The translations under genes and the position numbers were made by a program. DNA of 64,000 bases from Aurelia coerulea. Taxonomy: Eukaryota; Cnidaria; Scyphozoa; Semaeostomeae; Ulmaridae. The notes beneath the pieces were generated by a model. It did not search any database, was not told the origin of the DNA, and saw only the letters and a list, made by a program, of their open reading frames with translations. This document shows positions 1-10,025 of the stretch, in pieces; the stretch's first letter is position 1, and each line of letters starts with the position of its first letter. The stretch covers positions 4,493,501-4,557,500 of the forward strand of contig CM076949.1 in the NCBI GenBank assembly GCA_039566865.1, in the 5' to 3' direction.

Positions 1-502
1 TGTTTCAACGTGAACATTTCAAAGCGAAGTTTTCAAGTTTCCCAATGTCTAGACTTTATCCATATACCTTCCTAGTAATATGATTTAAACTGGAGAAATA
101 TGAAAATAATCAAAAATGCGCCAAGAATTTCCTGAACGAAAATGAATAGTTGCCCCGAAAATTTTTCCCATTACTGGAGTTTCTTGATTTTCTTATCGAC
201 CCGAGTTTCTTTGAAGACGTTTTTGCTATGTGTATTCTTTGGTAGAGCTTCAGCAGAATCATAACTGAGTCTATTTAAAGCGTGATGAATACCAAGAAAA
301 ATATGCCCAGCAGGCAACGCCATCTTTTCCCTGATCGTCCATTGAAAGAGATATGTTTTTCCATATTCCGTAAAATGTTGCTGGTCCTTGACATTATCAC
401 CGTATAGGTATACTTTTCAGAAATTTTCTGGATTTATGGGTATACGTTTCAGGGACTTTTCCGGATTTTAGTTTGATGCTTTGAATGGCACAACCCCGAG
501 TA
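1..502. other. Intergenic or intronic DNA, nothing recognised
   Basis: AT-rich sequence upstream of the first MITE. If the MIOX gene continues to the left, this is intron. I see no exon-like segment, and the earlier metal-ligand segment of MIOX is not here. Confidence 0.4.
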
Positions 503-504
503 TA

Positions 505-1017
505 GGTTCCAAATCTTTAACACGGCGTAAAAAGGTGGTTGTAAAATTCGATGACCTATTTCTTCCGATTGAATGGCTTGAAAGAAACTTTAGATACTTA
601 TCTATAATTCTACCGTTAGATTTTTCAAAAATTTTGAATATTTTTCAAGATTGCAGCGTGTCTTACATTTCAACTCATTTGAAGATGTGACGTCATCAAA
701 TTTCTAAATCATAAACCAGATGAGTGACAGACTTTTGCTTGAGGCAATATTGTAGGCATTCATAAACTATGGTTTTCTTCGAAATTATTTCATATTGCGT
801 CAAACAGTTTATAAATTACGATAGTTTTAAGTGTTTTTGAAAATTTTTCTCAAATTCTTCAAAAAGGAGAAAAGCACGCTAATTCTGAAAATATTGAAGA
901 TTTCAGATAAGTCCAACGGTAGAATTATAGATAAATAGCTAAACTTTCTTTGAAGTTATTCTCTTCAAAGAAATAGGTCACTGAATTTTACACCAGCCTT
1001 TTCAAAGAGTTGGAACC
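505..1017. mobile_element. Foldback MITE, GGTTCCAAATC family, copy 1
   Basis: The two halves are inverted copies of each other. The ends read GGTTCCAAATC and a diverged complement, flanked by TA on both sides. Shared inner blocks include the inverted pair around ATTCTACCGTT. Related copies lie at about 3,135-3,590, 50,671-51,401, 59,086-59,571 and 61,894-62,389. There is no coding capacity. The TA flank suggests a Tc1/mariner-type target. Confidence 0.75.
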
Positions 1018-1122
1018 TATGTTACAACCCCGTACCATGGAATCACAATATCCCTCCCCGGGCATTATCACCACTGGATTTGTAATTCTGTTTGTTTCTA
1101 ATTTTAATTATTTTCATTTAAG

Positions 1123-1190
1123 TACAAAACTTGGCTGTTATGAACCAAATTGTGGAATAGATAATGTCATGATATCCTGGGGACACGATG
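1123..1190 (+). CDS. MIOX: Inositol oxygenase (MIOX) internal exon
   Basis: MIOX is a cytosolic di-iron enzyme that oxidises myo-inositol to D-glucuronate, the first step of inositol breakdown. This 68-bp exon encodes a segment with YEPNCGID and the family signature SWGHD, whose histidine is an iron ligand in the mammalian enzyme. A pyrimidine-rich tract ending in AG precedes it, and a GT donor follows at 1191. The exon ends one base into a codon. The next exon starts with AA, which completes GAA, so the join reads WGHDE-YMY as in the family. Earlier exons must lie to the left of the window. Recognition is by motif; the exon borders are inferred. Confidence 0.85.
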
Positions 1191-1950
1191 GTATGAAAAA
1201 CATGCAATAAACTTAACGAGGCACAACCCTTTCTAATTTTGAACGTTTCACGCAAATTTATGCAGAACATGAATACATATTTATTTTTGCATTCACAAAA
1301 TGAATTCTAACATAACTCTACCCGTCCAATTTGGAATTTTCACACAACTTCATGCAAAACACAAAATAGAATTTTTTCGCATTCATAAAATGAACTCTAT
1401 TTTCAATCGAAAAAGAAACATGTCACAATTCAGCTTGGGTGTTGCCTCTTTCATGCATTCATGACATTGTAACTTGATGTGCACAAAATGTAGATCCTGA
1501 GTTATGTTGCGTCCTGGGGTTGTAAATGTAAGGGTTACGTTATGTTGCCTGGTACGGTATGAGGCCTTGGGACAAGTATATACCTGAACAACCTAGAATT
1601 TAATCTGGATGCACAGTGACTTCAATAGACAGGGGTAAATATTCAATGATATTCTTCAAGGGGTTTTAAATTTTTACTCGGGAGGTTTACAATTGGTCTC
1701 ACAAGACACGTGGTTTGAGATTAGGTCACATGGTTGCAAACAATAGAAGAATGGAATCGAGTGAAAGCCCCAGTTTTCCAGAACTGCTGTAGCATAAAAC
1801 TTACGATCAGAACTTAGATGAATTTTCATTCAAGCCATAAATGCAAAAACCGCCTTCCTCTAAGCCATATTCTGATCTGCACACGACGGTCTCGCTGATT
1901 GACATTTTTCCGGTTCACATTCTAATCTCGTAACAACAACAACAACCCCG
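1191..1950. other. MIOX intron, first part
   Basis: AT-rich intron sequence. I see no strong repeat or coding signal before the MITE cluster that begins near 1,951. Confidence 0.5.
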
Positions 1951-2238
1951 AGTTGAAAAAGAGGCCCTTTTGATAAATTTCAACCCATGTTGAGTTTACA
2001 TGAGAATTTCATGAAACCACGGGTTGAGATTAGGTCACATGTTGTAAGCCCCATTCCTCCTTTGTTCACATTCACGGTTTTGAGTTGCCGGGTTGAGTTG
2101 AGTTGAGTTGAACCCGTGTTGAGTTTCAACTCGGCCTCCTTCATGTAGACGCGATGAAGGCTTACACCGTCAACCGAGTTGAAACTCAACCCGTGTTCAA
2201 CTCAGCCCGAGTTGAAATTTTTCATGTAAAGGGCCTCT
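1951..2238. mobile_element. GAGTTGAAAC-rich foldback element in MIOX intron
   Basis: Inverted arms share GAGGCCCTTT near the left end (about 1,961) and AAAGGGCCTC near the right end, with many copies of GTTGA and TTCAAC in both orientations. The centre has a short GAGTT tandem run near 2,094-2,111. No clear target duplication was found. Confidence 0.55.
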
Positions 2239-2317
2239 AACTTGATGGTCCTTATGGAGTGAGGCTACTAATTAGGGTCAGGTTTTTTAGAGTAATATCA
2301 TCAAATCAAAGAGTACA

Positions 2318-2436
2318 GGGCCCGGTTGTTCAAAACTGGTATTAGGCTAATACTGGATTAAGACTATGCAAATGACTACAGAATCATGCTTTTAATCCAA
2401 GATTAGCGCTAATCGTGGTTTGAACAACCCGGCCCA
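2318..2436. mobile_element. Short MITE with GGGCCCGGTTGTTC ends
   Basis: The terminal inverted repeats are GGGCCCGGTTGTTCAAA and its near-complement TTTGAACAACCCGGCCC. About 120 bp long, inside the MIOX intron. A solo relative of the right end lies near 46,540-46,576. Confidence 0.7.
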
Positions 2437-2473
2437 GGGAAACAAGGGACTCCAAGTCATAAGTCTACGTTCT

Positions 2474-2917
2474 CCCCCGGGGGGGGTACTCCAATTGTGG
2501 CCTGACAGGGGGGTCCATTCAGGGTTAAAGAGGGTCCAAGCAAAAATTTGAAAAATACCCTCAAATGGTGGTATCTTTTCATAGAAACCCCCAAATGGTA
2601 GTTCGTGGACCAAAAATTGGGCCATTTGGTAGCGTCTGGTAGCAAAAATTTTCTGCAGTTTTAAAAATTTCTATTGTAAAAACTGATTTAACAAAGCAAA
2701 AAACTTCAAAATTCAATGATAATTACTGCTGCAACGACCATATTGCCGTGCGGAGGAGCCTACTGAGTTGAAATCTTATAACTGACCAGGAATCTTGGAA
2801 TACCCCCAATTGGTAGTATATGTTGACAAATAGGGCCATTTGGTAGCCATTTCGTAAGACCCTCAAACCGACTGGACCCCCCTGTTAGGCCATAATGGAA
2901 GTACCCCCCCCCCCGGG
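2474..2917. mobile_element. Foldback MITE with long terminal G/C runs
   Basis: The ends carry runs of seven or more G (left) or C (right), followed by GTACTCCAATTGTGGCC and a near-inverse of it. GTTCTCCC flanks both ends, consistent with an 8-bp or longer target duplication of the hAT type. Lies just before the MIOX exon at 2,966. Confidence 0.6.
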
Positions 2918-2965
2918 TTCTCCCCCCCCCACATTATTAATTTGCATTGCTTCTTTTCAATGCAG

Positions 2966-3128
2966 AATATATGTATAGAGTGTTAGTGGGGAACAATTGC
3001 ACAATTCCACAAGAAGGCCTTGATATGGTCAGATATCATTCGTTCTATCCATGGCACTCATGCGGAGATTACGAATGGTTATGTTCGGAAAAGGACAAGA
3101 AAGCACTTGAATGGGTGAAAAGATTCAA
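2966..3128 (+). CDS. MIOX: Inositol oxygenase (MIOX) exon with RYHSFYPWH motif
   Basis: This exon continues the MIOX reading frame. It starts after TTCTTTTCAATGCAG and ends before GTAAGT. It encodes EYMYRV at the junction, then RYHSFYPWHSCGDYEWLC and EWVKRF. The first histidine of HSFYPWH is an iron ligand in the family. The spacing to the WGHDE exon matches known MIOX proteins. The exon ends two bases into a codon that should begin the final segment (N/K-FDLYTK in the family, with the last aspartate ligand). I could not find that last exon between here and the satellite. It may lie further right, be diverged, or be lost. Confidence in the family is high; in the integrity of the gene, low. 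Confidence 0.9.
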
Positions 3129-3134
3129 GTAAGT

Positions 3135-3590
3135 GAAATTTTTCTTTGGGTTGAATATGGTTTGAAACTTTGAAGCCACTTTGCTATGATTCGACCGTTG
3201 TTGGACTTTTCATAAATCTTGAATATCTCAGTAAAAGTCAGCTCGTTGGAGGATGTGGCGTCATCAAATTTCTTAATTGTAAGCCAGAAGAGGAAGATAC
3301 TTGTATTTGATACCATATTGTAAACATTCATAAAGGAAGGCTTTCTTGAAAATTAGTCAATATGTTTTCTCAAAATTTGTAGAAATTGCAATGATTTGAA
3401 TTTTTTTGAAAACTTTTCTTGAATTCTTAAAAAAGAAGGAAAACACTCCGGTTCTGAAAATACTTAGGATTTCTGAAAAGTCCAACTGTAGAGTTATAGC
3501 AAAGTAGGTTCAGTTCCTTCCAAGACATATAGTTCAGAGAAAAAGTTAATGCCATTTACACTAGATTTTTTGAAAATTTTATGTCTCTGC
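3135..3590. mobile_element. Degenerate GGTTCCAAATC-family MITE, copy 2
   Basis: Shares ordered blocks with the copy at 505-1,017: the GATGTGGCGTCATCAAATTT segment, a near-identical block ending CATTCATAAA, and TCCAACTGTAGAGTTATAG. The ends are eroded, so the limits are approximate. Confidence 0.55.
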
Positions 3591-4340
3591 AGACTAGATT
3601 AACTTCTATGTGGATCTTACTGTGAAGAACTTGTCATAGCTGTAAAGGGGCTCCGTCGCCAAACAATAAACCAATCCGTAGACTCGCACTTGTCACCAAT
3701 TATCCATTGTTCATCCATTGTTTTCTGCAGTTTGTTTGGTGGCTTCACCCAAGCCACCAAAAAGTGACCGTTAAAAATCCACTTATATCCGAGCAATCGT
3801 AGAAGATATGAATGTTTAGTTTGTTCCTTAGTGAAGTACAATGATGTATGTCCAAACAACACTTTTCATTTTGAAAAAAATATGAAACTGCCGAGTGATA
3901 TCACCTTTCAAAAACTGCAAAAATCATTGTTTTGTTTACATTTTGACGACGGAGCCCCTTTAAATAGCTGTACTTGTGCATCCTCAAGGAGTAGAATTCA
4001 CGATTGTCAAGTCATTTTCAAACTACAGGTCCTTGATTTATGGCAGCTGACCAAGCAAACCTGTATGAATATTGATTTATTATTATTATTATTATCATTA
4101 ACTATTTCTGTGACTATTTTGATCCTCCAGGGTGAACATTTGCTAATGTGCCATCCTTTAATTTTCTTGTTTCCGCTGAAAATAGTTCGAAACAAAACAT
4201 GACTTTTTTCCACTTGGTTTTAATTTCGGGGTTAGTCATGTTTCCTGGGGATAGGGTTCTTTGTTGTGAAATGTAATTTTACTTTATTTTTCATTTTACC
4301 TTGGCTGTTTATCACGTAGTATGAATTCTCGGTTGTCCTT
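3591..4340. other. Non-coding stretch, no feature recognised
   Basis: AT-rich sequence with a short TTA trinucleotide run near 4,078-4,096. An inverted pair (AAAGGGGCTCCGTCG near 3,645 and CGACGGAGCCCC near 3,948) suggests another eroded foldback element. I see no credible exon. Confidence 0.4.
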
Positions 4341-4354
4341 TTTAGAAAGTATAG

Positions 4355-4583
4355 TGCTGACGAAGATTTTTAATCGAAACGTTCCTGGAGTTTAGCCGTT
4401 GTATTTTTATTCATTTTTATTCTGTTGATTTTTGATCGTGGTTTAGTTCAAAATATTATTATCATTATTATTGTTATTAAAAAATGAACTTTGACCACAA
4501 TCACAAATAACAGAAAAAGTAAATAAAAATACAACTGTTTAAAATAAAAATACAACTGTTTCGATTATAAAAACCTTCCTCAG
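4355..4583. repeat. Inverted pair of retroelement-end-like motifs (CTGANGA...GAAAC)
   Basis: On the plus strand at 4,357-4,380 the order is CTGACGA, A, GATT, TTT, AATC, GAAAC. On the minus strand at about 4,583-4,555 the same order appears as CTGAGGA, A, GGTT, TTTAT, AATC, GAAAC. Both continue into a similar TTGTATTTTTATT tail. CUGANGA, a short helix and GAAA are the core elements of a hammerhead ribozyme, and Penelope-like elements carry such ribozymes at their ends. Here one extra A follows CTGANGA, and helix III is not convincing. The inverted relation is seen directly; the ribozyme reading is a guess. Confidence 0.35.
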
Positions 4584-4589
4584 TTTTGT

Positions 4590-5133
4590 TATTATTGTTA
4601 TTACTATTTTAATAATCATTATATTAATTATTATTATCATTATTAAGGAAAATATCACAATCAACGTCTGCTTCTAAACATGAGGCCAAGCTCAAAATAT
4701 CATCTATTGTATTTGGTAACTTTGACAAGTGCCTTTTCATTGTGTAGCTAAAGAAACAATGAGTGTAGGCGTTTATTTAGCCTATTTATAGCATCCCATT
4801 TCTGTCGTTCCGCACGTCCGTCGTTCCGTACTTTAGGCCTCTGAGGTCACATTCGTCCATTCTAAACGTGTGTGATCAGAGAAAATATATCGCTCTCGGG
4901 CATTTAACTGAAAAGGGAGGTTTCATGTTTGCCTTTCGAAAAATTGTTAAATGCTAGCATGTAAGAATGAGAACATGGTTTGCAGTGTACAAGATCACGT
5001 TCTGACTGGCGTTGTCGTTCTTGTTTGGTAAAATCTATTGATATGTAGGAGCAGTGTTTATATTGCTGTTCAGAATTCGATTTTGCGCCTCTGCATGGCT
5101 GCGGGGCTCGACTATGGTATCGCAAAAGATCCC
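4590..5133. other. Non-coding stretch, AT-rich with TTATTA runs
   Basis: Low-complexity ATT/TTA sequence near 4,590-4,650, then unique sequence with no recognisable gene. Confidence 0.4.
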
Positions 5134-6250
5134 CTAAGGCCTTAGTTTAAACATCGTTATTTCGCTGTGTCGAATCGGACGGTATTAAAAACGGCAGAAT
5201 CTGCCGTGTCTAAAAATCTAATTTAAACATCGTTTTTTGCCGTGTCGGGTTAAAATTAAAATGGTTAAATGGCCATTTTTCAAAATGCAAATTTTTTTTT
5301 TTTTATTAATTCATATTTTTACACGATATCCCATCAGTACAAAATTAAACTACAAAAGTTATAAGTTTGTTTTAAATGAAAAATGAAAAACAAAATTTAA
5401 AATTTGGTATTAGCTAGGATTGGATCCAGGCTGAGATCTGATCTTCCTGGGAGTCGTGTTTTAGTTAGGGTTTACTGAGCTCTTTAAATGCGTTTTCAAT
5501 TTTCTTTTAAACTGATAGAGCGAGGGGATTTCCCTTATTTCGATTGGCATTTCATTCCAAGCTTTAAGCCCGGAAAGGTGGAAACCTTTTTTTTGTACAC
5601 TCAAGTTTAAACTTTGGGATGTCGAGATTTCTATTGTTTCTTGTGTTATACCTAGAAATTTCATTCCTCTGACTATACTTGTTCCAGAGGCTCTCAGGGC
5701 ACTGCTTGTTGACTATTTTGTGTGTCATGATAGATCTGTCAAAATAGATGATTTGATCAACGTTCAGCCCATTATTGATCCAGGGGTCCTTTATTCTAGC
5801 ATTTTGAATAATTGAGAAGGCCCTGTTCTGTAGACGCTGAAGCGTTTGCAGCTTCGTGTTGGGCAGGCTACCCCAGATAACATTCCCATATCGGAGGTGA
5901 CTTTCAACCAGCGCATGGTAAACCTCACATAGCTTAGATTGCGGAAGAACGTTTTAAGTTTTTTCAGTGCAGACAAACCACTTGCTACTTTACCTTTCAA
6001 GGATTTGAAGTGTTCCTTCCAACTTAGATTCTCGTCGACAATAACCCCTAGTGATTTAGTTTTTGTCACTCGTTTTATTTCTGTGCCATTAAGTTTCAAT
6101 GGAGCCAGAGGTTCAATTTTGTTAATTCTACGTGGATGGCCGATAAGCATAAACTCAGTCTTTGACACAATTGACAAATTGACACAAGTGTTTAGCAGCA
6201 TCTATTAAATTCGACACGGCAAAAAACGATGTTTAAACTGGGCCTTATAA
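5134..6250. mobile_element. TIR element carrying a LINE fragment
   Basis: Inverted arms share GTTTAAACATCG, TTTTGCCGTGTCG and AAGGCC: left near 5,135-5,180 with a second left copy at 5,216-5,250, right at 6,207-6,250. The LINE 3' fragment at 5,461-6,206 lies between them. Either a LINE inserted into a MITE or the arms captured it. Boundaries are approximate. Confidence 0.5.
5461..6206 (-). pseudogene. Non-LTR retrotransposon 3' fragment (RT C-terminus)
   Basis: Minus-strand frames encode the C-terminal part of a jockey/CR1/L2-like reverse transcriptase: KTEFMLIG, then ETKSL-type KTKSLGVIVDENLSWKEH, and at the end AWNEMPIEIRE followed by FKRKLKTHL. These are typical of the segment after the catalytic palm and of the protein's last residues. 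The palm motif with the two aspartates is absent, so the copy is 5'-truncated. The frame changes near 5,790. A relative of the extreme C-terminus lies at 58,100-58,305. Confidence 0.75.
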
Positions 6251-7590
6251 GGCGATGTGCTTAATGTTTTGTAAGGTAAGTAATGAATAAGGTAGGCTTT
6301 GCTATTTCTTAGTAAATTTTGATCCTCATGTCCTTTCCTTGTATATGACAATAGTTTCAAAGAATTTTTGAGAACTCTTAAAGAATATTGAGAATTCTTC
6401 ACATTCTGATAAGAATTTTTTAGAGGTGTGAAAAACTGTAAAAGATGCAACAAAGAATCCATCAAGAAGTGAGAACTATTTCTCATGAATTCTTGCAGGA
6501 ATTGGTAGGCAGGAAAACATTTTAAATGTGCTTAAGGCCTGACTGTGTGTCGTAAAATTATCGCTCTTTTGTTTGTGTAACTTCGTCAATATTGTAATTA
6601 TTCCTTCAAAAGTGAAATTTTGTCATTTGTATGTTAATTTAAGCATTATTTATTTTCCGTTGTATCGAATGTATCGAAGTGAATCCTAGTCATTTATAGC
6701 TACACATTTATCGCAGTTTAATTTAACGAAGTCAGGCTTTTCCTGAAGAGAATTGTTGTTTTGCATTTTATGTCGTATACGTAGTTTAGGAAACCGTAAT
6801 AACATATTTTACATTTTTCGAGCCAGTATCGAGTATACTCGGACGCACACGTTGCGGTCAGCGCGGCCAGTTTAGTACAAACGACATCGCAGATAAGAAA
6901 GCAACTGATGTGGTAAGTTTCAACCCCTATATTATACGCAGACCTATTTCCTTAGTCCCTTATTTCCCTGGGTTCCTCGACTTTAGTGATATTAATTTGG
7001 CCTCCAATTACACTGAAAAAAAACAAGGCCTTGGAGGCCTTGTTTTAGGCACACGTCACAAGATCGTGTGGCGCCAATACTTATGATCAAATTGGTTTGA
7101 TTTCCTGTTTGCTTGACTTGATGTTTTTTCTATTTCGCTGCTATGAGATGACGGTTCGAAACAGGCCTTGCCTGTGAGTTTTATGATACGCTCACTAAAT
7201 ACGGCTAGTTTGTTCACCGAAGCATCATGTGTCCCTGTCAAGCAAGAATTACCACAGGGATACAAGGGACTCAGGTAATAAGTCAATATTGTACCTCAGA
7301 AATTCTGCTTTTGTAATAATAATAATAATGATCTGTAATGATCTATTCATTTACAGTTGGTGTACGCAATAGTTGAATAATGTAACAGATAAATATTGTA
7401 TATCTATTTAGAAGTGTATTTAAGTATATCATCCCTTGTGTTTGTGTATATCTCATGTAGAGTTGTATCGCCCCATACTGGTCATCGCCTATTCCAATCA
7501 TGCACTTGTGACTGATTCATTTTGATCACGATAGCTAAACCAAGTTGACTTCGCACAAAATTGCTTCTGTAGCAATAACATTGCATACAA
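6251..7590. other. Non-coding stretch with one strong hairpin
   Basis: Unique AT-rich sequence. At 7,020-7,046 an 11-bp inverted repeat (AAAACAAGGCC and its complement) closes a 5-base loop. A short ATA/AAT run lies near 7,315-7,328. No gene recognised. Confidence 0.4.
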
Positions 7591-7591
7591 T

Positions 7592-7841
7592 ACCATAAAA
7601 GCTCTATTAAGCCCTTGGGAGGCTTCTTTAATTTTGGACACTTTTTAATCCATTTTGCACCACATTTTGCGGTTTAAACATACAATTTTACGAGATGAAT
7701 GCATGAATTCGACAAAGTTTTATCTCAAAACACATCAAAATTAACATGCAAACTTATTTAGCTCAATAAATGGAGAAGCTTTGTTGACCTCTGGAATTTG
7801 ATATATTTGGGGGGAGGGGGGCTTAATAGAGCTTTTACGGT
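7592..7841. mobile_element. MITE with ACCRTAAAAGCTCTATTAAGCC ends, copy 1
   Basis: The left end reads ACCATAAAAGCTCTATTAAG and the right end is the complement, ending TTTTACGGT. About 250 bp. A second copy at 60,004-60,270 matches through the interior (TTTGCGGTTTAAACATACAA, TTTGACCTCTGGAATTTGAT-like blocks). No clear target duplication. Confidence 0.7.
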
Positions 7842-8303
7842 TGTTACAAATGACAAACAATCAGCTTTAAAGTGAATCAACGGAGCTAATTAGAGGCAAT
7901 CTATAAATAGGACAAAGAAAACTCCTACGCACGTTATTGTTCCTCTTGCAAAACAATATCCACGAGGGTCTGGAAATCATCAATTACAATAGGCTAATAA
8001 TAGAATACCCAGACTCCTTCCGCGCGGGGCTTTTATCTCCGTTAATTCTCCTTAAAAGCAGGTGAGCGGAAAGAGCTAATGTCAGTATAAGGCGATGCCA
8101 GTATATTTATTTAAAGCTTTATTTAAATGTAATTTATCTAAAATTTGCAGTTCCGCTCGCCCATTATAGCTGGCTGCCTATGATTGGTTATAGCATGCAT
8201 GTTCTACTGCTATTGTCACACGAAAATAATTCATGGGAACAAGTTTTTTAACACGTCAAATAACTTTCCGTTCCCTCAAATTTCATGAAAGGAATTTGAA
8301 AGA

Positions 8304-8939
8304 TATGACAACAACAAGGACAGATAATGTTACAATAGAACTCGCTACTTTTTATTGACACCTAGATACAAAGCAATTTGTGATTGCAGACAAAGGGAAT
8401 TCCATGCTCGGTTGGTCAAGACATAAACAAAAACAAAGCAAGCCGCAAAAACTGCCCTGAAACCCGGGTCGCTAGCTCGGTCGTTGTGCATTCCAGAAAT
8501 GGTTTTAAAGAGCAGATATTCGCACATATCGAAAGAAGAAGGATATATCTAAACTTCTGCCTCGGGCATTTTATTTTTTTCGTACAGAAGCTGAGCAGTA
8601 AGTGTTTTAATTACGCCTAAAAAGTGCGAGAATTGAATCCCCTCCCATTTGGCTTCTGCACAAAATAAACAAAATTCCCGAGGCAGAAGTTTAGATATAT
8701 CCTTCTTCTTTCGATATGTGCTAATAATTGCTCTTAAAAACCATTTCTGGAATGCACAACGAGCGCGCTAGCGACCCTAGTTTCAGGGCAGTTTTTGCGG
8801 CTTGCTTTGTTTTTGTTTATGTCTTGACCAACCGAGCATGGAATTCCCTTTGTCTGCAATCACAAATTGCTTTGTATCTAGGTGTCAATGAAAGATAGCG
8901 AGTTCTATTGTAACATTATCTGTCCTTGTTTATGACAAC
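8304..8939. mobile_element. Foldback MITE, AACAAGGRCAG family, copy 1
   Basis: The element is 8,313-8,930 (618 bp). The ends are AACAAGGACAG and CTGTCCTTGTT. Two arms of roughly 280 bp are near-perfect inverted copies around a short centre near 8,620-8,660. It is flanked by a perfect 9-bp target duplication, TATGACAAC. Other copies: 49,325-49,893, 56,939-57,538, 62,506-63,102 and the truncated 63,931-64,000. It has no coding capacity; apparent ORFs are arm sequence. Confidence 0.9.
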
Positions 8940-8975
8940 CCCATTACTCCGTTTAAAGGTGGGAGCCAGTTGCTT

Positions 8976-10025
8976 ACAGTCAATCCCCGCATATAAGGAC
9001 CTACAAAAATGAGAACCTAGAGGCTGTTTTTCCTAGATTATGCTCCTTGTAATCAAGAACCTGTTTCAGTATGATGACAAGTATTTTCTTATACCGGGTG
9101 AGTCAGAAAAAAGAATCCCCGTTTGAAAGTCACGGCTCCTTACATTTCAAGACAATGATATCGGCAAATATATAGTTTAATAGTAGAAATTTTCAAATCT
9201 TCAATAAAAATTTACCTGACTGAAATCGGCCACTCCATTCTGAAATTATGAGGGATTTTCTCGAGAAAGCCTCTTCAAAAAACCTTCAAAACGTGCCCAA
9301 AATCATGAACAAATTTCCCTAACATTTCTGCCTTACAATGGCCTTACAGCAATGACTTGTGGACGCTTTAGCACGTGCTATCCTCTTGGGACGATGAACA
9401 AGTCCTCCCCCTCTGGTATCGATGACCTATTCAGGGGGATTCCATTCTCCCAAGAGGACAAAATACATGAATTTATGCGAGTGTCATCAATTTTAGGAAG
9501 GAAAATGTGCTTATTGTTTTCATTCGTTTTTGCAGGTTTTTGAAAGGGGCTTTCTGCAGAAAATTACCCATATCTACGGGAAGGAATGGCCGATTAAGGC
9601 TGAGTGAATTACTGAACCTAATTGAACATATTAGCAATAAAACAAAAAGTTTTCAATATTATTGCTTTGATATTCATGGAGCAGTGGCCTTCCAAGCGGG
9701 CATTCTTTTTTCTGACTCACCCGGTAGCAGGGATAGCAAATTTGATATCGGATTGTCGTTATTAAGTTCATTAGTTGGCTGTTAAAGTTAGAATCTCCTT
9801 CCCTGCTGCTTGTAAGCTTAGAATTGGTTATTAGGTACATTATAACTTTGCCAAAATAAATAACAGGGCTGAACATCTTTGCTGAAGGTTCTAAAACGGC
9901 CTACACAAGGCATTCTTCAAATAAGAACCTTTATACCTTGAAATTAGTCTTGGTACCTTTAAAATAAGAACCTATTTCAGCTTGGCTCTGAAAACAGTAG
10001 GTCCTTATATACGGGCATTTACTGT
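8976..10025. mobile_element. Older MITE (ATATAAGGACCTAC ends) hosting a nested MITE
   Basis: The left end has CCCCGCATATAAGGACCTAC and the right end has GTAGGTCCTTATATACGGGC before ACTGT. The interior repeats GAACCTNTTTCAG motifs. The 631-bp MITE at 9,094-9,724 interrupts it. Related fragments (GGTTCTTATAC, GGTCCTTATACGGGG) occur near 10,320-10,400 and 10,920-11,075. Confidence 0.6.
9094..9724. mobile_element. 631-bp MITE with CCGGGTGAGTCAG ends, copy 1
   Basis: The terminal inverted repeats are CCGGGTGAGTCAGAAAAAAG and its complement, flanked by TA on both sides as in Tc1/mariner. A second copy of exactly the same length lies in reverse orientation at 51,847-52,477, and a solo end at 52,869. 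There is no transposase. Confidence 0.85.

Noticed and set aside
8345..8620. Overlapping small open frames near 8.4 kb
   Set aside because: They are the arm sequence of a foldback MITE and recur in the other copies.
9739..9760. Possible last MIOX exon (KFDI match)
   Set aside because: Only four residues match; no acceptor in phase and no downstream similarity.
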